Assembly: GCF_014647155.1 (NCBI RefSeq)
Contig: NZ_BMOQ01000001.1
Coordinates: 186,001-250,000 of the forward strand
From: Halarchaeum nitratireducens
Lineage (GTDB): Archaea > Halobacteriota > Halobacteria > Halobacteriales > Halobacteriaceae
Direction of reading: 5' to 3'
Length of the DNA: 64,000 nt
Every line of letters begins with the position of its first letter. Within the stretch, counting starts at the first letter, position 1. The position numbers and the translations under genes are program-made. Below the pieces are notes generated by a model. The model was not told the DNA's origin. It saw only the letters and a list, made by a program, of their open reading frames with translations, and ran no database searches. This document shows, piece by piece, positions 29,867 to 37,799 of this stretch.

Positions 29867-30585
29867 TCGCCCTCGGCCCAGTAGTCCATTCCCGCCTCGC
29901 TCCCGTCGGGGACGATGTCGGTGCCGTCGTGTTCACCGCGGAGGACGGCGTCGAGGACGGCCGTCGGCTCCGTGCCGTCGAGAACGATCGCGCGGACGCG
30001 CGAGCGCTCGATGAGCTTCGCGGCGAGCAGGTCGACCGGCGCGGAGCTCCCCGCGCTCATCTCGATGTCGGCGATGGCGTCGACGAGCTCGCCCGGCGTG
30101 ATGCGATCGTAACGCTCCGCCGAGTCGTCGGTCTTCGGGTCGGCGCTGAAGACGCCGGGGACGCTCGTCGCGTAGACGAGCAGGTCGGCGTTCGTGTACT
30201 CGGCGAGCGCGGCGCTCACGGCATCGGTCGTTTGTCCGGCCGTGACGCCGCCCATGATGGCGACGTCGCCGCGCCGAATCGCCTCGCCGGCCTCCTCGTA
30301 GCTCTCCGCCGGGCTGGGCGCGGCGTCGTCGCCGAGCGCGGCGATGAGGAGCTGCGCGTTCAGCCGCGTCACCGAGATCCCGATGTCGTCGAGCTCGATC
30401 TCGTTCGCCCCGAGGTCGCGCGCGGTCTTGATGTAGTCGCGCGCGACGCCGCCGCCACCGACGACGACGCCGACCGAACACCCCGCATCGACCAACTGGT
30501 CGATGACGTCGGCGTACTGCTCGACCCGTTCGTGCGCCAAGTCGGGCGCGAGCACGCTCCCGCCGACGGAAACGACGACTCTCAT
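29863..30585 (-). CDS. pyrH: UMP kinase
   Basis: ATP-dependent UMP phosphorylation in pyrimidine synthesis; amino-acid-kinase fold. It has 240 residues starting MRVVVSVGGSVLAP, with VVGGGGVARDYI and MGGVTAGQTTDAVSAALA. The C-terminal MSAGSSAPVDLLAAKLIERS is typical. The archaeal form is hexameric. The ATG at 30585 is the family start. Upstream gene of the pyrH-lysS pair and divergent from moaE across 99 bases. Confidence 0.95.
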   Translation of the reverse strand: MRVVVSVGGSVLAPDLAHERVEQYADVIDQLVDAGCSVGVVVGGGGVARDYIKTARDLGANEIELDDIGISVTRLNAQLLIAALGDDAAPSPAESYEEAGEAIRRGDVAIMGGVTAGQTTDAVSAALAEYTNADLLVYATSVPGVFSADPKTDDSAERYDRITPGELVDAIADIEMSAGSSAPVDLLAAKLIERSRVRAIVLDGTEPTAVLDAVLRGEHDGTDIVPDGSEAGMDYWAEGE

Positions 30586-30684
30586 ACTATCGCCGGATAA
30601 CCCTGTCGCGGCCTTAAGGGTTGCCAAGCGGCGATCGGGCGGGGCGTCGAAACGGACAAACCGCGTGCAACCCTCCCGTGTCGT

Positions 30685-31479
30685 ATGTACGTTCTCGACG
30701 TCGCGGCACCGTCCGGCGGCGATCCGGCGGCCGTCGTCGACGCGCTCCGCGATCGGTTCGCCGACGAGGGCGCCGTCGCCGTCGTCCGTCGCGATCCGAC
30801 GCTCGGCGATGCCGACGGCGCCCACACGACCGTCCGCCTCGGCGGGGGGCGCCGCCGCACCACCGCTGACTCCCGCGCGTCGCTCACGGCGGTCCTCGAC
30901 GACCTCGCCCGCGATCACGACTTCGCGCTCACGGTCGGCTTCGCCGACGCCGCGCTCCCCCGACTCGCCGTCGGCGACGCGTCCGTCGCCGACCCGCTCG
31001 CTCGCGTCACCGAGGCCGCGACTCTCGATCCCGACTCGGTGCTGGCCGCCCTCCGCGAAACCGAACCCCACGAGTCTCTGTCGTCACTCGTCGCGGCCGC
31101 GAAGCGTAGCGCCGACGAACGGTTCGCCGGCGCGATCGCGACGTTCACGGGTCGCGTCCGCGCGCAGGAGAACGCCGACGACGCCCCGACGGAGGCCCTG
31201 TCGTTCGAGACGTACGCCGAGGTCGCCGCCGCCCGACTCGACGACATCCGCGCGGCCCTCGAAGCCCGCGAGGGCGTCCACGACGTGCTGCTTCATCACC
31301 GGACGGGCCGGATCGAGGCCAGCGAGGACATCGTCTTCGTCGTCGTGCTCGCCGGCCACCGCCGAGAGGCCTTCCGCGCCGTCGAGGACGGCATCGACCG
31401 CCTCAAGGACGAAGTGCCGATCTTCAAGAAGGAGGTCACGATCGACGAGGAGTTCTGGCGACACGAGCGCGACGCCTGA
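30685..31479 (+). CDS. moaE: Molybdopterin synthase large subunit MoaE with degenerate MobB-like N-terminal domain
   Basis: A 264-residue protein. The C-terminal 130 residues are MoaE, which with MoaD inserts the dithiolene sulfurs into molybdopterin. They include FAGAIATFTGRVRAQ, LLHHRTGRIEASEDIVFVVV and the catalytic-lysine segment VPIFKKEVTIDEEFW. The first 130 residues follow the shape of a MobB P-loop domain (MYVLDVAAPSGGDPAAVVDALRD), but the GxxxxGK[ST] loop is lost. Fusion of MobB with MoaE is, from memory, a haloarchaeal trait; here the MobB part looks decayed. Confidence 0.88.
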   Translation: MYVLDVAAPSGGDPAAVVDALRDRFADEGAVAVVRRDPTLGDADGAHTTVRLGGGRRRTTADSRASLTAVLDDLARDHDFALTVGFADAALPRLAVGDASVADPLARVTEAATLDPDSVLAALRETEPHESLSSLVAAAKRSADERFAGAIATFTGRVRAQENADDAPTEALSFETYAEVAAARLDDIRAALEAREGVHDVLLHHRTGRIEASEDIVFVVVLAGHRREAFRAVEDGIDRLKDEVPIFKKEVTIDEEFWRHERDA

Positions 31480-31598
31480 CGCGCGTCGGCCGCACCGGGT
31501 GCACGACCGCCGAACGATCCCCCGAAGCGGTCGCGGGGTGAGTGATCGGGGATATAATTTCTGAGATGAAATAAGCAGTACAAAAATTCTAAGCGCTT

Positions 31599-31648
31599 CG
31601 TGAAACGTCTCGAACTATCTCAGCGATCCGTGAACGGTACGTGAAACG
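31599..31648 (+). promoter_or_regulatory. Repeated CGTGAA boxes upstream of DUF7123 gene
   Basis: CGTGAAACG occurs at 31599-31607 and again at 31640-31648, with a related CCGTGAACGG at 31628-31637 between them. The region 31550-31720 is AT-rich for this genome and carries TTATAC at 31707-31712, about 33 bases before the downstream ATG. The repeats sit 60-110 bases upstream of that TATA box, a position suited to an activator or a nucleoid protein. Confidence 0.45.
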
Positions 31649-31741
31649 ACGTCGGCACCGATTTTGCCCCCGGAAAGAGCGCGAAACCACACTAACGTTC
31701 CCCCCCTTATACCGTCGTCCGGTCCCAAGGGTGGGATAGCC

Positions 31742-31993
31742 ATGAGCGCAACCGCGCAGTCCCCGACCGAGTCGGACGACAAGCAAACTCGACTCCTCTC
31801 GTACCTGCGCGAGAAGGCGGCAGACGGCGAGCTCTACTTCAAGAGCAAGTTCATCGCCGACGACGTCGAGCTCTCGACGAAGGAGATCGGCGCCCTGATG
31901 GCGAAGCTGAGCGACTCGACCGAGGACATCGACCTCGACATCGAGAAGTGGTCGTACACCTCCGCGACCACGTGGCGCGTCCAGCGCGCGTAG
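31742..31993 (+). CDS. Small haloarchaeal winged-helix-like protein (DUF7123-like)
   Basis: An 83-residue protein: RLLSYLREKAADGELYFKS, then DDVELSTKEIGALMAKL, then a C-terminal wing IEKWSYTSATTWRVQRA. The helix-turn-helix-wing order suggests a compact winged helix. It resembles the haloarchaeal DUF7123 family. A TTATAC box about 33 bases upstream fits a leaderless or short-leader transcript. Single gene, preceded by repeated CGTGAA boxes; possibly DNA-binding, not proven. Confidence 0.82.
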   Translation: MSATAQSPTESDDKQTRLLSYLREKAADGELYFKSKFIADDVELSTKEIGALMAKLSDSTEDIDLDIEKWSYTSATTWRVQRA

Positions 31994-32331
31994 ACCCGCG
32001 CCCGTACCCGCCGCCGCGCACCGCCGCCGCCCGATCGCCCTCCACGACGGCCGCTCCGGTCGTCGATTCGAAGTTCCCTTCTTCGCGTTCGCTACACGTC
32101 GAGTCGCGTCGCTCGTCCCGGTATTGACGTCCGCGTGCGCGGAGTCGACCGCACCGTATCCGGGGCGTTCGTCCTCGGCTCGACGTTCCCGACCGCCGGC
32201 GACCACGACGTCTCGATCGCGTGCTTCGCGTTCAGCCCCATCCGACGGAGCGCCGCCGACTTCGCCGCGCTGATCTGGGCACTCCGCGGGGGCTTCTCTG
32301 GATTTAAACCGCCGCGTCCCGTTCGCCCGAT
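31994..32331. other. 338-bp gap before site-2 protease
   Basis: No gene is convincingly supported. A minus-strand frame ending at 32092 gives about 49 residues from an internal ATG, but it is Arg/Thr/Pro-rich and shows no motif. GGATTTAAAC at about 32302-32311 is a good TATA box for the protease gene, 25-30 bases before its ATG. Confidence 0.5.
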
Positions 32332-33444
32332 ATGCTCGCCGACCCGCCCGACGACGCGCCTCCCTCCGGCGCGCTCTCGTCGGTGTTCTCCGTCTACGAG
32401 GTCGCGCGCGACGGCGAGACGGTCGTCTACTACGGTGAGCCGCTCGTCGACCGCCGCACCCTCCAGCGCACCGCCCTCCCTATCTTCCGCGACTACGGCT
32501 ACGACGTCCGAATCGAGGAGCGTCCGGGCGAAGTCACTCTCGCGGCGACGCCCGCGAGCGACGACGCCGGTTCGGGCGCGGGATTCCCGTGGACGAACGT
32601 CGTCCTCGCGGGGCTCACGATGCTCACGACGCTCTACGCGGGCGCGCAGTGGTACTACGTCGACGACTTCCTCTCCCTCGACGTCCTCCGCGCGGTCCCG
32701 TTCGTCCTCGCCGTGATGGGCGTGCTCGGCGTCCACGAACTCGGCCACTACGCCATGACGCGGTACCACGGCGTCGACGCCACCCTCCCCTACTTCATCC
32801 CCATCCCGTTCTCGCCGATCGGCACGCTCGGCGCGGTCATCCGGATGCGGGGTATCATGCCGGACCGCGACGCGCTCTTCGACATCGGGGTCGCCGGCCC
32901 GCTCGCCGGCCTCGTCGCCACGGTCGTCGTGACCGCGGTCGGCCTGCTCCTCCCGCCGATCAGCGTTCCCGCGGCCCAGACGGGCGGCGTCGCCATCGGA
33001 TTCGGCGACCCGCCGCTCCTTCGCCTCATCGCGTGGGCGCTCGGCCAGCCGCTCTCGTACGGCGCGGGGCTCGCCGTGAACCCCGTCGTCTTCGGCGGGT
33101 GGGTCGGGATGTTCGTCACCTTCCTCAACCTCCTCCCGGCCGGTCAGCTCGACGGCGGCCACGTGATGCGCGCCGTCTTCGGCCCCGCCTACGAGCGCGC
33201 CGCCCCACTCGTCCCCGCCGCGCTCTTCGGCCTCGCCGCGTACGTCTACGTCGTCCGCGACGCCACCAACGCCGCCGTCGTCTGGGTGATGTGGGGGCTC
33301 ATCACGTCCTTCCTCGCCTTCCAGGGAGCTGCCCGCCCGCTGGAGGAGAACGCCCTCGACACGCGGCGTCTCGCCGTCGCCGCGATCACCCTCCTCGCGG
33401 GACTGCTCTGCTTCATGCCGGTCCCGATCCGTCTCGTCGGCTGA
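32332..33444 (+). CDS. Site-2 protease family intramembrane zinc metalloprotease (M50)
   Basis: A 370-residue polytopic membrane protein with at least six predicted transmembrane segments after a soluble N-terminal domain of about 85 residues. The zinc motif HELGH is at 135-139 within GVLGVHELGHYAMTRYHG. The second motif NLLPAGQLDGGH supplies metal ligand D274. Site-2 proteases cleave membrane-bound regulators. The client is unknown. Preceded by a clear TATA box and convergent with thiL. Confidence 0.93.
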   Translation: MLADPPDDAPPSGALSSVFSVYEVARDGETVVYYGEPLVDRRTLQRTALPIFRDYGYDVRIEERPGEVTLAATPASDDAGSGAGFPWTNVVLAGLTMLTTLYAGAQWYYVDDFLSLDVLRAVPFVLAVMGVLGVHELGHYAMTRYHGVDATLPYFIPIPFSPIGTLGAVIRMRGIMPDRDALFDIGVAGPLAGLVATVVVTAVGLLLPPISVPAAQTGGVAIGFGDPPLLRLIAWALGQPLSYGAGLAVNPVVFGGWVGMFVTFLNLLPAGQLDGGHVMRAVFGPAYERAAPLVPAALFGLAAYVYVVRDATNAAVVWVMWGLITSFLAFQGAARPLEENALDTRRLAVAAITLLAGLLCFMPVPIRLVG

Positions 33445-33483
33445 GTCGGGCACGCCTCACTCGCGGCGAAGGCAGAGCGGTCG

Positions 33484-34344
33484 TCACTCGCCGTGCGTGT
33501 AGCCCCGATCCGCGAGCGCCTCGCCGTCCATCGTCACGCCCGCTTCGGTGACGTCGCCGACGACGGTCAGCGGCACGTCGAGCGCCGCCCGCGCGGGCGC
33601 GACCCCCTCCGACGGGAGCGTACACACCAACTCGAAGTCCTCGCCGAACGTGGTCGCCCGCGCCAGCCGATCCTCCCCGCGGAGCGCGTCGTGAATCGGG
33701 ATCGCCGCGCCCTCGACGTCGAATCCGACGCCCGACGTCTCCGAGAGCTGGTGGAGCGAGCGCGCCAGTCCGTCGCTCGAATCCATCATCGCGCTCGCGC
33801 GTCCGTTCAGCGCGACGCCCGCCCCGACGCGCGGCGTGAATCGGAAGAGCTCGTTCGCCCGCTCGGTGTCGCCCGCCTCGAAGGCGTCGAGCGCGGCCGC
33901 GCTCCGCCCGAGCGCGCCCGTCACCGCGACGACCTCGCCCCCGCTCGCACCGTCGCGCGACACCGGCGTGGGCGTCTCGCCGAGCGCCGCCGTCGCCACC
34001 GTGAACTCGTCGTGGCCGTCGAGGTCCCCGCCGACGTACTCCGCGCTGACGCGCTCGCAGACGTCGAGCGCCCCGCGCACGAACGCCTCGACGTCGTCCG
34101 TGTCGAACGACGGCGCACCGTAGACGCCGACCGCGCCCGTCGCGCTCGCGCCCATCGCCGCGACGTCCGACAGCGACGCCCCGACCGCGCGCCATCCGGC
34201 CGTGTAGCGGGTCGTCCCCGCGGGGAAGTCCGTCGTCTCGTGGAGCATGTCGATCGTCACGACCGTCTCCCCGAGCACCGCCGCGTCGTCGCCCGCCGCG
34301 TCCACGAGGTCGTCGACGAGGCCGAGCGCGACCCGTTCGTCCAT
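33484..34344 (-). CDS. thiL: Thiamine-monophosphate kinase
   Basis: Phosphorylates thiamine monophosphate to the active diphosphate, AIR-synthase fold. It has 286 residues: GDDAAVLG and VVTIDMLHETTDF near the N terminus, SLSDVAAMGASA, GGDLDG, SAMMDSSDGLARSLHQL, and GEDFELVCTL. All are standard ThiL motifs for ATP, magnesium and substrate binding. Slightly short but intact. Divergent from the flippase-like gene across 96 bases. Confidence 0.94.
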   Translation of the reverse strand: MDERVALGLVDDLVDAAGDDAAVLGETVVTIDMLHETTDFPAGTTRYTAGWRAVGASLSDVAAMGASATGAVGVYGAPSFDTDDVEAFVRGALDVCERVSAEYVGGDLDGHDEFTVATAALGETPTPVSRDGASGGEVVAVTGALGRSAAALDAFEAGDTERANELFRFTPRVGAGVALNGRASAMMDSSDGLARSLHQLSETSGVGFDVEGAAIPIHDALRGEDRLARATTFGEDFELVCTLPSEGVAPARAALDVPLTVVGDVTEAGVTMDGEALADRGYTHGE

Positions 34345-34440
34345 ACCGACACCGCGGCGGCCGCCGGCAAAACGTCACCGCTTCGCACGCCGCCGAGCGG
34401 TCGGTGCCTTTAGGCGCACGCCCGCTGTCGGGTCGCGTGA

Positions 34441-35466
34441 ATGGAGTTCGACTCTCGCGCGATCGGCGTCGGGTTCGCCGCCGTCGTCGCCGTCCTCGCC
34501 CTGCTCGTCTGGGTCGTCGGCGTCGACGACATCGCCCGCACCCTCTCGCTCCTCGAACCCCGGACGTTCGCCGTCATCCTCGCCGTCGGCCTCGCGTGGC
34601 TCGTCGCGTGGGCGCTCGCCCTCCGTCGCGTCCTCGACGCGCTCGGGGTCGCCGCGAGCGCGTGGGACGCCGTCCTCCTCTACGCCGCCGCGGCCTTCGC
34701 CAACAACATCACGCCCTTCGGACAGGCCGGCGGCGAACCCTTCAGCGCCCTCCTCATCTCGCGCGCAACCGACAGCGAGTACGAGACCGGGCTCGCCGCC
34801 ATCGCCAGCGTCGACACCCTCAACTTCGTCCCCTCGATCGTCCTCGCGCTCGTCGGCCTCACCTACTACGTCGCTCGCTACGCCGCCGGCGACAGCGTCC
34901 GGTTCGTCTTCGGCGTCGTCGTCGCCCTCGCCATCACTGTCCCGGCCGTCGCCGCGCTGGCGTGGCGCTATCGGGCGGCGACGAAACGCCGCCTCGTCGG
35001 CGTCGTTCACCCCGTCTGGGCGCGCCTCGGCCGCCACCTCCCGCGCGTCTCCGCGCCCGGGCGCGACGCGATCCGCGCGCGCGTCGACGGCTTCGTGCGC
35101 TCCATCGAGCGCGTCGCCACCAGTCGCCGCGACCTCGCCATCGCCGTCACGTGGTCCGCGCTCGGCTGGTGCTGTCTCTGTCTCGCGCTCTACCTCTCGC
35201 TGTGGACGCTCACGCCCGCGACCGACATCAACGCCGCCATCGTCTTCATCGCCGTCCCCGTCGCTACTATCGCGAGCGTCACCCCGCTCCCCGGCGGCGC
35301 CGGCGGCGTCGAGGCCGCGCTCGTCCTCCTGCTCGTCCCCACGACCGGCGTCACGGCCGCTACCGCCACGTCCGCCGCGATCGTCTTCCGCGCCGCCGTC
35401 TACTGGGCGCCCACCGTTGCGGGCGGCGGCGCGGCCGCGTGGCTCGAACTCCGCGCGAGGCGCTAA
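34441..35466 (+). CDS. Flippase-like membrane protein (UPF0104/LPG synthase TM family)
   Basis: A 341-residue integral membrane protein with about eight hydrophobic segments. Family marks are FANNITPFGQAGGEPFSALLI near residue 82 and TPLPGGAGGVEAALVLLLVP near residue 280. Haloarchaeal relatives include AglD-type and other proteins linked to glycolipid or dolichol transfer; this copy has no fused glycosyltransferase. Function inferred only at family level. It is 38 bases upstream of rps19e. Confidence 0.85.
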   Translation: MEFDSRAIGVGFAAVVAVLALLVWVVGVDDIARTLSLLEPRTFAVILAVGLAWLVAWALALRRVLDALGVAASAWDAVLLYAAAAFANNITPFGQAGGEPFSALLISRATDSEYETGLAAIASVDTLNFVPSIVLALVGLTYYVARYAAGDSVRFVFGVVVALAITVPAVAALAWRYRAATKRRLVGVVHPVWARLGRHLPRVSAPGRDAIRARVDGFVRSIERVATSRRDLAIAVTWSALGWCCLCLALYLSLWTLTPATDINAAIVFIAVPVATIASVTPLPGGAGGVEAALVLLLVPTTGVTAATATSAAIVFRAAVYWAPTVAGGGAAAWLELRARR

Positions 35467-35504
35467 CGATGGCTTTAACCCTCGCCGCCGACCAAAACAG
35501 CGTA

Positions 35505-35960
35505 ATGGCAACCCTCTACGATGCCCCGACGGACGAGCTCATCGACGCGCTGACCGAGGAACTCGACAACGTCGTCGAGGCCCCCGAGTGGGCCGCGTTC
35601 GCCAAGACCGGCCACGACCGCGAGATGCCCCCGCAACAGGACGACTTCTGGGCGCGCCGCGCCGCCAGCATCCTGCGAAAGGTCGCCGTCGACGGTCCCG
35701 TCGGCGTCGAGCGACTCAGCACCGAGTACGGCTCGCTCACGAAGGGCTCGACGCGCTATCGCGTCGCCCCCCGACAGAAGACCGACGGCTCCAAGAACAT
35801 CATCCGGACCATCCTCCAGCAGCTCGAGGACGCCGACCTCGTACAGCAGCAGGGATCCGAGGGCCGGATCGTCACCGGCGAGGGTCGCAGTCTCCTCGAC
35901 GACACCGCCGGTGACGTCCTCGAAGACCTCGACCGCCCCGAACTCGAACGCTACGCATAA
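35505..35960 (+). CDS. rps19e: 30S ribosomal protein S19e
   Basis: A 151-residue archaeal/eukaryotic-type small-subunit protein, winged-helix fold. It has MATLYDAPTDELIDALTEEL, PPQQDDFWARRAASILRKV, GPVGVERLSTEYG, and a GSKNIIRTILQQLEDADLV helix. The ATG at 35505 gives the standard N terminus; a start at 35469 would add 12 residues. From memory it is usually followed directly by the PDCD5 gene in archaea, but here a 512-bp hairpin-array element lies between. Confidence 0.96.
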   Translation: MATLYDAPTDELIDALTEELDNVVEAPEWAAFAKTGHDREMPPQQDDFWARRAASILRKVAVDGPVGVERLSTEYGSLTKGSTRYRVAPRQKTDGSKNIIRTILQQLEDADLVQQQGSEGRIVTGEGRSLLDDTAGDVLEDLDRPELERYA

Positions 35961-36472
35961 CGAGCCTTTGCCGCGCTCGGCCAAAAGCCCGTCAGACCCC
36001 CTTCGGGGGTTGGTTCGAGAGACGGCCTGGCGCTGACGCGCGAGTGAACCCGACCCCACTGGGTCCTAACGGACCGCTCGGGTCGCGGACGATTGGCCCG
36101 CGTGGTTCGCCGGTTCGAGCCGTGATCGCCCCCTGACCGCTCCCGACGCGAGGCCTCGTCAGCCCGCGTGCGTCGGACCGCGACACGACGCGTGTCGCGG
36201 CACCCCGCTCGTAGAGGGAGTTTCCGTTTTCGTCTCACCGTTCTGCGTTCCGCGAGCCGCCGGCTCGCGGATTTTTCCGTGCAGAGTTTTGCCAGGAGTG
36301 GTCGCGGCGGCGGTTCTCGGGCCGCGGCGGTTGTCCTTCTCTCGTCCGCGAGCGCTCCACGCTCGCGCATTTTTGGTCCAGCTTTTTCGAGGAGCGGGTC
36401 GCGGAGCGACCCCGACGAGGGAAAAGGTGGGGGTCCTAAGCCTTTTTCCCGCTCGAACGCCTACGGTGACGT
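35961..36472. repeat. Intergenic hairpin-array element, copy C
   Basis: No gene is present. Starting just after the rps19e stop it repeats the order of copy A: GGCCAAAAGCC, ACCCCC-TTC-GGGGGT, GCGCGAGTGAACC, CGGACG, a stem 36178-36187/36191-36200 (10 bp, loop ACG), CCGCGAGCC/GGCTCGCGG (36250-36258/36262-36270), GTTTTGCCA, a stem 36396-36402/36406-36412 with loop GGA, then GGGAAAAGGTGG. The last 40 bases carry TAAGCCTTTTTCC, a possible pdcd5 promoter. The arms differ from copy A in many stems but still pair. Confidence 0.78.
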
Positions 36473-36838
36473 ATGAGCGAGAACCCCGACGACGACCGAT
36501 TGGAGGAGCTTCGCCAGCAGAAACGAGAGCAGTTGAAACAACAACAGCAGGGCGGTGGCGGCAGCGCGGCCGCGAACGCGGAGTCTCAGCAGCAGGCCCA
36601 ACAGCAGGCCGAGGAGCAAAAGCAGGCGATCCTCCGTCAGTACCTCTCGGACGGCGCGCGCCGTCGGCTGAACTCGGTGAAGATGAGTAAGCCCGACCTC
36701 GCGGAGCGCGTTGAACAGCAGGTCGTCGCCCTCGGTCGCTCCGGACGCCTGCAGGATCAACTCGACGAGGAGCAGATGAAGGAGCTGCTGCGCGAGCTGA
36801 AGCCGGATTCGAAGTCCTTCGACATCTCGCGTCGATAG
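36473..36838 (+). CDS. PDCD5-family DNA-binding protein
   Basis: A 121-residue member of the archaeal PDCD5/TFAR19 family. The N-terminal 55 residues are a Gln/Glu-rich charged helix ([18 protein letters not shown]). The core three-helix bundle is [37 protein letters not shown] and [15 protein letters not shown]. Archaeal members bind DNA weakly and are often co-transcribed with rps19e. Here the pair is separated, so this gene probably needs its own promoter. Confidence 0.94.
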   Translation: MSENPDDDRLEELRQQKREQLKQQQQGGGGSAAANAESQQQAQQQAEEQKQAILRQYLSDGARRRLNSVKMSKPDLAERVEQQVVALGRSGRLQDQLDEEQMKELLRELKPDSKSFDISRR

Positions 36839-36878
36839 GAGGCGGAACGTTTTCCGCGCTCGGCGGGGTCGGGCCAGT

Positions 36879-37751
36879 ATGGTCCCCGGTCTCCTTCCCG
36901 CCGTCGCGGCCGCGCTCCTGTGGGGCGGCTATCTCTACTCGCTGAAACGCTATTTCTCGGGTTACTCGGGCGCGGTCATCGCCGTCGTGGTCAACACGGC
37001 CGCGACCGCGTGGTACCTCCCGGGCGCGTACGCCTACCTCGGCGGGTTCCCGATCGTGCCGTCGCTCCCCCCGATCGGGATCGCGGTCGTCCTCGTCACG
37101 GTCGGGTTCGCGGCGCTCGGGTTCCTGACGGTGACGCGCGCGCTCGCGGCGGGCGACGTGACGCTCGTCGCCCCGGTGGCGAAGATCGTTCCCGCGTTCG
37201 TCCTCCCGCTCGAAGTCCTCCTCCTCCCGGTGGCGCTCGGACCGCTCCAAGTGGTGGGGATCGGCGTCGTGACGGCGGCGGTCTACCTCGCCAACTACGA
37301 GGGCGGTCGGTTGTTCGACCCGCTCCGGCGGCTCACGGACTCGCGCGCGGTGCAACTCGCGTTGCTCTCGGCGGCGTGTTACGGAGTGAGTGACGTGGCG
37401 AAACGCGTCGCGCTCCAGGACGTCGGCGTCCCGGCGGCGTCTTGGGTGGTCGTGAGCCTGCTCGGACCGGCCCTGTTCCTCGCGCCGATCGCGGTCCGTG
37501 ACTGGCCGGAGACGGGGATCCGAACGGACCTCCCGACGTTCGTCGGGATCGCGGCCGTCGTCGCGCTTGCCCGCGTGGCGACGACGCTGTCGTTCTCGGT
37601 GGCGTCGGCGAGCGTGGCGGCGACGGTGATCAACGCCCAGTCGATCGTCGCGGTCGTTCTCGGCGGCGTCCTCCTCGCCGAGGAGGGGTTCCGGACGCGC
37701 CTGGCGGCCTCGGCGCTCGCCGTCGGCGGGATCGCGCTGCTCGCGCAGTGA
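36879..37751 (+). CDS. EamA-family (DMT) transporter
   Basis: A 290-residue membrane protein with two EamA repeats, about ten transmembrane helices. The N-terminal repeat starts LLPAVAAALLWGGYLYSLKR; the second has ACYGVSDVAKRVAL and ends with VVLGGVLLAEEGFRTRLAA and a last helix. DMT carriers move metabolites such as amino acids or drugs; the substrate cannot be told. It lies 40 bases after pdcd5 and may share its transcript. Confidence 0.9.
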   Translation: MVPGLLPAVAAALLWGGYLYSLKRYFSGYSGAVIAVVVNTAATAWYLPGAYAYLGGFPIVPSLPPIGIAVVLVTVGFAALGFLTVTRALAAGDVTLVAPVAKIVPAFVLPLEVLLLPVALGPLQVVGIGVVTAAVYLANYEGGRLFDPLRRLTDSRAVQLALLSAACYGVSDVAKRVALQDVGVPAASWVVVSLLGPALFLAPIAVRDWPETGIRTDLPTFVGIAAVVALARVATTLSFSVASASVAATVINAQSIVAVVLGGVLLAEEGFRTRLAASALAVGGIALLAQ

Positions 37752-37799
37752 CGGCGTCGAAGGACAGGCTTCAAGCGCGCCCCGGGCCAACTCGGGCGT

